DNA of 5,213 nucleotides from Candidatus Rokuibacteriota bacterium (GTDB taxonomy: Bacteria > Methylomirabilota > Methylomirabilia > Rokubacteriales > CSP1-6), in assembly GCA_016177555.1 (NCBI GenBank), contig JACOVB010000136.1:1-5213 (forward strand), in the 5' to 3' direction. The notes beneath the pieces were generated by a model, which saw only the letters and a list, made by a program, of their open reading frames with translations, did not search any database and was not told the origin of the DNA. Positions 1 through 5,213 of this stretch are shown here, in pieces. Both the position numbers and the translations under genes were made by a program. The number at the start of each line of letters is the position of its first letter. Positions within the stretch are counted from its first letter, which is position 1.

Positions 1-1055
1 GCCGCGGTGTTGAACTGGTCGGCGAGAGCCTCCAGCTCGTCGCCCGTGCGCACCTCGATGCGGTGGCCCAGCTCGCCCGCGCCGATGCGCGCCGCCCCGG
101 CCTGGAGCGCCTGGATGGGCGTCACCATGCGCCGCGCGAGGACGAGGCTCGCGAGCAGCGAGAGCACGAGGCCCACGACGAGGAGCACGACGGTCCGTAC
201 ACTGGAGGCGTACAGCGGCGCGAAGGCTTCCTCCAGCGGCAGCTCCACGAAGACCGACCAGCCGAGCGACCCCACCGCCGCGTGGGCGGTCAGCACCTGC
301 GTGCCGCGGGGGTCGGCGGCGATCGTCACCTCGTCCTTCGTCTCGCCCGGCTGCGGCGGCCCCGCGAGCGCAGCCCGGATCTGGGCGAGGGACGAAAGGT
401 CGGTTTTCTGGAGCACCAGACTGATGTCCGGATGCGCGATGAGCTGGCCGCGCGAATCCACCACGTAGGCCTGCCCCGCCTTGCCGATCTTGATCTGGGA
501 GACCACCTCCCAGATGAACTTGAGATTGACCTCGGCCACCGTCACGCCGCCGCCCCCGCTCTGCGGCATGGCAATGGTCATGTACGGCTCGGACTCCTTG
601 CGGAAGTACACGGGGCCGAAGTGGACCTTCCCGGACTTGGGCTCGAGGAAGCGCGGCTCCCGCGAGAAGTCGGCCTGGCTGCCCACCACGTCCATGGCCA
701 GCCGCGACACGCGGAGCTGCTCCCGGCCCGACGCGTCCAGGTGGCTCACCTCGGTGATGGCGGGAACCTGGCGCAGGAGCCGGAGGAAGTCGAAGCGGCG
801 CTGGTCCAGCGCGTTCCCGCGGGCGGCCAGCACCGGCTGGGTGGTCCAGCCGATCTGGCGCTCCACCTCGCGGACGAACTGCTCGATGCGCGAGGCCGCG
901 CCCGTGGCCTTCTCGCGCTGGACGGCCACCAGGGCGGCCTTGTTCTCCTGGTAAGAGAAGTAGATCTCGATGAGCCCGCTGGCCAGGAGCGCTCCGCTGA
1001 CCAGCGTCACGAAGAGGGCGACGTACTTCCGGAAGAGACGGCCGCGACGCCTCAC
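1..1055 (-). CDS. Cache-HAMP membrane receptor (sensor kinase, cyclase or chemoreceptor), 3' end beyond the left edge
   Basis: This is the N-terminal 351 residues of a transmembrane signalling protein. I read it by translating the minus strand from the GTG at 1055. Residues about 11-33 form a first membrane helix after a basic start (RRRGRLFRKY). A periplasmic region of roughly 250 residues follows and fits a double Cache ligand-sensing domain, with the typical membrane-distal block GQAYVVDSRGQLIAHPD around residues 194-210. Residues about 289-307 form the second membrane helix. A HAMP linker follows, with RRMVTPI (conserved Pro313) and the closing GDELEALADQFN. The output domain is off the window, so histidine kinase, nucleotide cyclase, diguanylate cyclase or methyl-accepting protein all remain possible. 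The GTG overlaps the upstream toxin's TGA as GTGA. No good Shine-Dalgarno precedes it, which suggests translational coupling. The start is chosen from the overlap and from the short basic lead before the first helix. The ligand is unknown. Confidence 0.88.
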   Translation of the reverse strand, partial: MRRRGRLFRKYVALFVTLVSGALLASGLIEIYFSYQENKAALVAVQREKATGAASRIEQFVREVERQIGWTTQPVLAARGNALDQRRFDFLRLLRQVPAITEVSHLDASGREQLRVSRLAMDVVGSQADFSREPRFLEPKSGKVHFGPVYFRKESEPYMTIAMPQSGGGGVTVAEVNLKFIWEVVSQIKIGKAGQAYVVDSRGQLIAHPDISLVLQKTDLSSLAQIRAALAGPPQPGETKDEVTIAADPRGTQVLTAHAAVGSLGWSVFVELPLEEAFAPLYASSVRTVVLLVVGLVLSLLASLVLARRMVTPIQALQAGAARIGAGELGHRIEVRTGDELEALADQFNTA

Positions 1056-1390
1056 AGGCCGAGCGCCCGGCGCAGCTCCCGGTCGAGAGCGTCGCGGTCC
1101 GCCTTCGCCAGGGAGCCGAGCCTCTGGTCGATCATGGAGCGCGTGATGGTCCGCAGGACGCCGGTCACGACCGAGGGAAAGAGGAGGCCGGCCCCCTTCC
1201 AATCGGCAACCGAGTGGTCTCCCGGGAGTCGCCGCCTCGCGTTGCTCGTGACGGCCGCGACGACCACCGCCGGCCGTGCCCGGTGGTAGGGCGCCGAACT
1301 GATGACGACCGCGGGGCGGAGCTTCCTTCCGGACTCGTCGGAGAAGACGAAGCCCACGAGCACGACGTCACCTCGGCTGCACGCGGTCAT
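1052..1390 (-). CDS. MazF/PemK-family type II toxin endoribonuclease
   Basis: A complete 112-residue protein of normal MazF/PemK length. Family members are cytoplasmic ribonucleases that cut mRNA (sometimes rRNA or tRNA) at short specific sequences and are held inactive by a co-expressed antitoxin. The visible hallmarks are the N-terminal RGDVVLV strand, the LRPAVVISS segment and the AAVTSN segment. Aligned by eye to Bacillus EndoA/MazF, Arg25 and Thr48 fall exactly on the catalytic Arg25 and Thr48 of that enzyme, so the active site looks intact. The C-terminal helix region ends in ALGL, as in many relatives. The ATG at 1390 lies inside the antitoxin gene, a 23-base overlap, and has an AAGGA ribosome site 8 bases upstream. 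Its TGA overlaps the receptor gene by four bases. The cut sequence cannot be predicted from this window. The family call is firm; toxicity is inferred. Confidence 0.93.
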   Translation of the reverse strand: MTACSRGDVVLVGFVFSDESGRKLRPAVVISSAPYHRARPAVVVAAVTSNARRRLPGDHSVADWKGAGLLFPSVVTGVLRTITRSMIDQRLGSLAKADRDALDRELRRALGL

Positions 1391-1637
1391 ACTCCGAATC
1401 CTTCTGGTTATCCCAGAGCTCCGCCAGCACGGGGTCGGCCTGCGCGGTCAGCGCCCGCAGGCCTTCGCCCTCGTCCCCGAGATCCTCCCGGAGCCGCTCC
1501 TCGATGGCTTCGAGCACGTACTGCCGGATCGTGAGGTCCCGCTTGGCCGCCGCCAGGCGGAGGCGGCGTCGCACCTCGGGGCGCACGTCCACGCTGATCC
1601 GCGGCCGCTTCGCCTGAGACTCCATGGGGCGCGCCAT
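1368..1637 (-). CDS. Ribbon-helix-helix (CopG-like) antitoxin of the MazF/PemK toxin
   Basis: An 89-residue antitoxin. The N-terminal part (residues about 12-50) reads PRISVDVRPEVRRRLRLAAA, followed by KRDLTIRQYVLEAIEERLRE. This is a beta strand plus two helices, as in ribbon-helix-helix DNA-binding dimers. The C-terminal tail carries the aromatic and acidic pattern AELWDNQKDSEYDR, typical of antitoxin segments that wrap around the toxin and block its active site. The longer reading from the GTG at 1667 would add ten residues. I prefer the ATG at 1637 because a strong GGAGGAG site sits 6 bases upstream of it and would lie inside the coding sequence if GTG were used. A further ATG at 1625 is possible but has no comparable site. 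It is the first gene of the operon and overlaps the toxin by 23 bases. As known for such pairs, it probably represses its own promoter, likely through the inverted repeat at 1670-1685. Confidence 0.9.
   Translation of the reverse strand: MARPMESQAKRPRISVDVRPEVRRRLRLAAAKRDLTIRQYVLEAIEERLREDLGDEGEGLRALTAQADPVLAELWDNQKDSEYDRVQPR
1399..1403 (-). promoter_or_regulatory. Ribosome binding site of the toxin gene
   Basis: AAGGA on the minus strand lies 8 bases before the toxin ATG at 1390, inside the antitoxin coding region. A second purine run (GGAG) is too close to the ATG to act alone. The site supports the ATG at 1390 and lets the toxin be translated as ribosomes finish the antitoxin. Confidence 0.6.
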
Positions 1638-1643
1638 CCCTGT

Positions 1644-1650
1644 CTCCTCC
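1644..1650 (-). promoter_or_regulatory. Strong Shine-Dalgarno that decides the antitoxin start
   Basis: GGAGGAG on the minus strand is followed by ACAGGG and then the ATG at 1637. The spacing is six bases. This is the best ribosome site in the window and the reason for preferring the ATG at 1637 over the GTG at 1667. Confidence 0.75.
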
Positions 1651-1657
1651 TCGGCCG

Positions 1658-1686
1658 AGCGTCCCACGGTGACACAATGGTGTCAA
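1658..1686 (-). promoter_or_regulatory. Candidate promoter of the antitoxin-toxin-receptor operon
   Basis: On the minus strand a perfect TTGACA (1686-1681) is followed 17 bases later by GACGCT (1663-1658). The -35 element matches the sigma-70 consensus exactly. The -10 element is poor, with two of six matches. Transcription from here would give a short leader of about 15-20 bases before the antitoxin ATG. The location between the antitoxin and the oppositely oriented SPFH remnant is right for an operon promoter. The weak -10 means only part of the call is well supported. Confidence 0.4.
1670..1685. promoter_or_regulatory. Perfect inverted repeat, likely antitoxin operator
   Basis: TGACAC-AATG-GTGTCA is a perfect 6-base inverted repeat with a 4-base spacer. 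It overlaps the TTGACA -35 element and lies just upstream of the antitoxin gene. Ribbon-helix-helix antitoxins commonly bind short inverted repeats over their own promoter, so autorepression here is a reasonable inference. Binding itself is not shown. Confidence 0.5.
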
Positions 1687-1696
1687 TGGCGCCAAG

Positions 1697-1712
1697 TCCC
1701 GAACATCCGGGA
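1697..1712. repeat. Short inverted repeat upstream of the operon promoter
   Basis: TCCCG and CGGGA are separated by six bases (AACATC). The repeat lies 11 bases upstream of the -35 element. With 5-base arms in GC-rich DNA, this may be chance. It could also be a second regulator site. The arms differ from those at 1670-1685, so it is not a copy of that operator. Confidence 0.2.
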
Positions 1713-1735
1713 AGCGCGCCCGCCCCTGCACGCCT

Positions 1736-2164
1736 CACGAGGAGTTCACCACGTGGCTCGCCAAGTACGGGATCGAGATGAAGGAGGCGGCGCTGGCCAA
1801 TATCCGCTTCGATCCCAACTACGAGAAGGCCATCGAGGCCAAGCAGATCGAGGAGCAGAAGGCCGAGCAGAAGCGCTACGAGCTGATCCAGGCGCAGCGG
1901 CAGGCCGAGATCGTGGCGGCTCAGGCCAAGGGCAAGGGCGACGCCGCGCTGGCCGAGGCGAAAGGGGTCGCCGACGCCCTGCGCGTCAAGGGCGAGGCCG
2001 AGGGCACGTACAACGCCCGGGTCTCCGCCTCCTTGACGCCGGTGCTCATTCAGCAGCAGTACCTGGCGCGATGGGACGGGCGGCTGCCACAGTACATGCT
2101 CGGCGGCAACGCCACGCCGCTGATCCAGCTCCCGGGCTCGGGAGGCGAGGCACCCCGACGCTGA
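1736..2164 (+). pseudogene. C-terminal remnant of an SPFH/prohibitin-like membrane scaffold protein
   Basis: The plus-strand frame reads HEEFTTWLAKYGIEMKEAAL, then LANIRFDPNYEKAIEAKQ. This matches the end of the SPFH domain and the start of the following helix in prohibitin/stomatin-like proteins, which form oligomeric scaffolds on membranes. Next comes a long charged, Ala- and Glu-rich coiled coil (EEQKAEQKRYELIQAQRQAE and onward). The tail is short and Gly/Pro-rich and ends at a normal TGA. The membrane anchor and nearly all of the SPFH domain are absent. The frame is open back to a stop at 1670-1672, but the residues before about 1736 do not look like the family. The only in-frame ATG (1778) has no good ribosome site and would give 128 residues. 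The frame after the break has no internal stop, so the truncation may be recent, or a small coiled-coil protein could still be made. The left limit is approximate. Confidence 0.75.
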
Positions 2165-2231
2165 GCGGGGCAATCCCTACGTTTACTTCACGATCATCAC
2201 CAGGAGCCGTCTCACGGTTCTGCCCCCTCCG
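2165..2231. other. Spacer between converging genes, no clear terminator
   Basis: These 67 bases separate the stop of the SPFH remnant (plus) from the stop of the oxidoreductase (minus). The spacer is less GC-rich than its surroundings in its first half. The only hairpin I find is CCGT-CTC-ACGG (2209-2219), with a 4-base stem and no T-run, too weak to call a terminator. Confidence 0.5.
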
Positions 2232-5213
2232 TCAGTTGAGTGTCGCCATGAGCTGCCGTGCCGCGTCCCGGAATCGCTTCACGTTCTCGAGCTTGATGGC
2301 CTCGTAGCCGCGGATCTGGTCGGGCAGCTCCCCGATGGCCACCGCGGTATCGTGGGTCGCCGGGGCGAGCATTGTCAAGACGGTCTCGATGATCGCCCGG
2401 TACTCGCCCGGGAGGGCCCGCTCCACCCGGCGCACCTCGGCCCGGCCGAACGGGTCCAGCGCCGTCCCGCGCAGCCCCTTCATGGCGCGCAGGAGCCGGA
2501 GCGCCGGGGCAAACCACGAGCCGAGCTTGACTTTCTTCTTGAGCCCGAGCGCCCGGAGAAGCGGCGGGTGCAGGTGCCACCGGGAGGTGATCGCCTGGCC
2601 GAACCTGGCCTCGAGCTCGGCGCGAAGCGCCGGATCCAGATGCAGGCGCGCCACCTCGTACTCGTCCTTGTAGGCCATGAGCTTGAAGAGATGCCGGGCC
2701 ACGGCTTCGCTGAGCCCCGTGCCCCCGGGCACCCGCTCGGCCTCGGCTCGGGCGACCCTGGCGACGAAGTCGGTGTACTGGCGGGCGTAGCTCACACTCT
2801 GATACTCGATCAGCTCGGGCACCCGCATCTCCAGGAGCCGCCGGGTCTCCCCCTCCACGCCGGCCGCGTCCACCAGCCGCTGCGCTTCCGGTGAGAGCGC
2901 CCGGGTCTCGATCTCGCGGCCGGTGGCCTTGCGGACCGCGGCCTCCACGCGCTTGGCGTCCACCACCACCATGCGCCCCCAGCGGAAGGCCAGGAGGTTC
3001 ATCTCCACCGACACCCCGTTCAGCCGGATCGCCTGCTCGATGGAGGCGGCCGAGATAGGCAGGGCCCCGGCCTGATAGGCGGCGCCCAGCATCAGCGGGT
3101 TGGTCGCCATGTGGTCACCGAACAACCCCTCGGCGATGGCCCCGGCGTCGAGGTAGACGTTCTCGTCCTTCCGCGAGACCCGGTCGATGCTCAGCAGCGT
3201 GCTGCCGAGCTCGGGGAAGTGCACCGCGGTGTCCACGACCATCTGCCCGGTGGGGATCTGGCTGGTGGAGACCACGGCGACCGTGCGGCCCGGGTCGGCC
3301 TTGTCGAGATTGCCGGAGTCGGCGGCGACCAGCAGGTCGAAGCCCAGGTAGAGGTCGGTTCCGCCGGCCGACACCTTGTTGGCGCCTTCGATGGGACGGG
3401 CGGCGATCTTGAGGTCCGACACCACGGGCCCGCCCTTCTGGCTGAGCCCCGTCTGGTCGAGCCCTCGCACGTGCCGGCCGTCGAGCATCGCCGCCGTGCC
3501 GAGGATCTGGCTGACGGTGACGACGCCCGTCCCGCCGATCCCCATCATGTGCAGCGCGAAGCCGTCGGCCTGGACTGTGAGCGCCGGCTCGGGCAGCTCG
3601 GCCTCCAACGGCGTCAGCCGCCGCTCCTTCTGCGGTGCCGGGCCCACGGGCTCCACCGTGAGGAAGGCGGGGCAGTCGCCCAGGAGGCACGAGTAGTCCT
3701 TGTTGCAGGAGGACTGGTGGATCTGGGTCTTGCGGCCGAACTCCGTCTCCACCGGCTGGACGGAGAGGCAGTTGGACTTCTTCCCGCAGTCGCCGCATCC
3801 CTCGCACACCCGCTCGTTGATGAACACGCGCGTCTGCGGTTCGGCCTGCTTGCCGCGCTTGCGCAGGCGGCGCTTCTCGGCCGCGCATTGCTGGTCGTGA
3901 AGAAGCACCGTGACCCCGGGAATCGCGGCCAGCGCCGACTGCGCCTCGATGAGCCGGTCGCGGTGCCAGACCTCCGCGATGCCCGCCAGCGAGACGCCGC
4001 GGTACTTCTCGGGGGCGTCGGTCGTGACGAGGATGCGCTTCACGCCCTCGGCCTCGAGCCTGCGCGTGAGGGCCGGGATCGGCAAGGCCCCCGCCGCGTC
4101 CTGACCGCCCGTCATGGCCACGGCGCCGTTGTAGAGGATCTTGTAGGTGATGTTGACCCCGGAGGCCACGGCGTAGTTGATGGCGAGGCCGCCCGAGTGG
4201 AAGAGCGTGCCGTCGCCGATGTTCTGGAAGAGGTGCGGCGTCTCGGTGAAGGGCGCGACGCCGACCCACTGCGCCCCCTCGCCCCCCATGTGGGTGACGC
4301 CGACGATGCCGCGGTTCATGCCCATGGCCATGCCGTGACAGCCGATGCCCGCCGCCGCCACGCTGCCCTCGGGGACCACCGTCGAGCGATTGTGAGGGCA
4401 GCCGGAGCAGAAGTACGCCGTGCGCGCCAGCGTGAGCGCCCGCGGGCGGGCCTTGAGCTCGTCCAGCCGCTGGATCCGCGCCTCCACCGACTCGATGCGG
4501 GCCTTGCGGGCCAGCCGCTTGGCGATGGCGCGCGCGATCAGGTCGGAGTCGAGCTCGCCGGTCAGCGGGAGCAGCGACCGCTCCTCCTCGTCCTGCTTGC
4601 CGACGATGCGGGGGCGGTCCGGCGAGCCGTAGAGGAGGTCCTTCGCGAACATCTCGAGGTAGGGCCGCTTCTCCTCGATGACGAGGATTTCCTGGAGCCC
4701 CTGGGCGAACTCCCGCACGATGCGCGGCTCCATCGGGAAGAGCATGCCCATCTGGAGGATGCGGATGCCGTAGCGCCGGAGCGCGGCGGCGTCGAGCCCG
4801 AGCTCCTGCAAGGCCTGGCGCACGTCGTAGTACGTCTTGCCCGCGGTGAGGATGCCGAGCCAGGCATCTGGCGTGGGCGCCGCGAGGCGGTTGAGCTTGT
4901 TCTCCCACGCGTAACGGCGCGCCAGCTCGAGCCGCGCCGCGTGGATGGTCCGCTCCATGTCCAGCCCGAAGGGCGGGATGAGCATCAGGTTGATCTGGTG
5001 CTGGAAGGGGCGGCCGTCGAGCTCCACGGTCGGGATCACGGGCGCGATGCGCTCCGGGGCGACCTCGGCCGTGCCCGTCTCGTCGGCCACGTTGGTGACG
5101 ATCTTGAAGCCGACCCAGAGCCCCGAGGTCCGCGAGAGCATGAACCCGTGCTGCCCGAAGTCCAGGAGCTCCTGCACATTGCCGGGGAAGAGCGTCGGCA
5201 TGAAGGCGTCGTA
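2232..5213 (-). CDS. Indolepyruvate ferredoxin oxidoreductase family protein (fused single-chain 2-oxoacid:ferredoxin oxidoreductase), 5' end beyond the right edge
   Basis: The C-terminal 993 residues of a fused enzyme that is usually about 1150-1200 residues long. The family decarboxylates 2-oxoacids oxidatively to acyl-CoA with thiamine diphosphate (TPP), CoA and ferredoxin. Aryl pyruvates are the classic substrates, but the substrate here cannot be read off. Numbering residues from the internal Met at 5201, the end of the pyrimidine-binding domain comes first (NVQELLDFGQHGF at 8-20). The TPP domain follows, with FCSGCPHN (264-271), the metal/TPP motif GDG (329-331), Asn358 26 residues later, and TGGQ (364-367). 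A cysteine-rich Fe-S segment has Cys466, 469, 472, 478, 499, 505 and 510. The gamma domain starts at GIGGTGVVT (554-562) and includes GLDQTGLSQKGG (580-591). A C-terminal domain fitting the family's DUF6537 covers about 770-985. The frame continues upstream of the ATG at 5201 as Tyr-Asp-Ala-Phe to the window edge, so that ATG is internal. All motifs are intact. The gene converges on the SPFH remnant, and its promoter is outside the window. Confidence 0.95.
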   Translation of the reverse strand, partial: YDAFMPTLFPGNVQELLDFGQHGFMLSRTSGLWVGFKIVTNVADETGTAEVAPERIAPVIPTVELDGRPFQHQINLMLIPPFGLDMERTIHAARLELARRYAWENKLNRLAAPTPDAWLGILTAGKTYYDVRQALQELGLDAAALRRYGIRILQMGMLFPMEPRIVREFAQGLQEILVIEEKRPYLEMFAKDLLYGSPDRPRIVGKQDEEERSLLPLTGELDSDLIARAIAKRLARKARIESVEARIQRLDELKARPRALTLARTAYFCSGCPHNRSTVVPEGSVAAAGIGCHGMAMGMNRGIVGVTHMGGEGAQWVGVAPFTETPHLFQNIGDGTLFHSGGLAINYAVASGVNITYKILYNGAVAMTGGQDAAGALPIPALTRRLEAEGVKRILVTTDAPEKYRGVSLAGIAEVWHRDRLIEAQSALAAIPGVTVLLHDQQCAAEKRRLRKRGKQAEPQTRVFINERVCEGCGDCGKKSNCLSVQPVETEFGRKTQIHQSSCNKDYSCLLGDCPAFLTVEPVGPAPQKERRLTPLEAELPEPALTVQADGFALHMMGIGGTGVVTVSQILGTAAMLDGRHVRGLDQTGLSQKGGPVVSDLKIAARPIEGANKVSAGGTDLYLGFDLLVAADSGNLDKADPGRTVAVVSTSQIPTGQMVVDTAVHFPELGSTLLSIDRVSRKDENVYLDAGAIAEGLFGDHMATNPLMLGAAYQAGALPISAASIEQAIRLNGVSVEMNLLAFRWGRMVVVDAKRVEAAVRKATGREIETRALSPEAQRLVDAAGVEGETRRLLEMRVPELIEYQSVSYARQYTDFVARVARAEAERVPGGTGLSEAVARHLFKLMAYKDEYEVARLHLDPALRAELEARFGQAITSRWHLHPPLLRALGLKKKVKLGSWFAPALRLLRAMKGLRGTALDPFGRAEVRRVERALPGEYRAIIETVLTMLAPATHDTAVAIGELPDQIRGYEAIKLENVKRFRDAARQLMATLN

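Noticed and set aside
63..1289. Plus-strand open frame of about 400 codons, plus shorter ones, opposite the receptor and toxin
   Set aside because: It is rich in Arg, His, Gly and Ala with no domain pattern. It lies antisense to a clear Cache-HAMP receptor and a MazF gene, and high GC content explains the lack of stops.
1448..2173. Minus-strand open frame of about 240 codons across the antitoxin and opposite the SPFH remnant
   Set aside because: Its Leu- and Gly-rich translation is the antisense of the coiled-coil codons. It matches no family I recognise and conflicts with two better-supported readings.
2209..2219. CCGT-CTC-ACGG hairpin as a terminator between the convergent genes
   Set aside because: The stem is only four bases with a three-base loop, and no T-run follows on either strand.
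3115..4908. Minus-strand open frame of about 600 codons in another frame inside the oxidoreductase
   Set aside because: It is a low-complexity Arg/Gly/Ala/Pro shadow of the true frame, which carries every expected oxidoreductase motif.
5199..5201. ATG at 5201 as the start of the oxidoreductase
   Set aside because: The frame stays open to the window edge, and the protein would lack the N-terminal part of the pyrimidine-binding domain that the family always has.

Overview
The window is GC-rich throughout, with strong G/C preference at third codon positions and long shadow reading frames opposite the real genes. The gene families and protein wording resemble uncultured soil or groundwater bacteria such as Rokubacteria/Methylomirabilota or related deltaproteobacterial lineages. 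That placement comes from recognition of family style, not from a search, and is uncertain. No rRNA, tRNA, CRISPR array or transposase is visible.

Left part (1 to about 1690, minus strand): a compact three-gene operon. It starts with a divergently placed promoter/operator candidate (about 1658-1686), then a ribbon-helix-helix antitoxin (1637-1368) and a MazF/PemK-family endoribonuclease toxin (1390-1052). The third gene is the N-terminal part of a membrane receptor with a periplasmic Cache domain and a HAMP linker (from 1055, running off the left edge). The genes overlap by 23 and 4 bases, so all three are probably transcribed together and translationally coupled.

Middle (about 1736-2164, plus strand): the C-terminal portion of an SPFH/prohibitin-like membrane scaffold protein with no N-terminal half. 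The reading frame is intact, but no convincing start or SPFH domain precedes it. It looks like a gene remnant cut off where the toxin-antitoxin module begins. A 67-base spacer (2165-2231) then separates it from the convergent gene on its right.

Right part (2232-5213, minus strand): most of a very large single-chain 2-oxoacid:ferredoxin oxidoreductase of the indolepyruvate ferredoxin oxidoreductase family. It carries the thiamine-diphosphate domain, a cysteine-rich Fe-S segment, the gamma domain and the family's C-terminal domain. Its N-terminus lies beyond the right edge, so the ATG at 5201 is internal and not the true start.

The oxidoreductase is a metabolic gene with no visible functional link to the toxin-antitoxin/sensor operon. 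I see no clear evidence of a wholly new system. The points most worth a second look are the junction between the toxin-antitoxin module and the truncated SPFH gene, and the toxin-to-receptor overlap.
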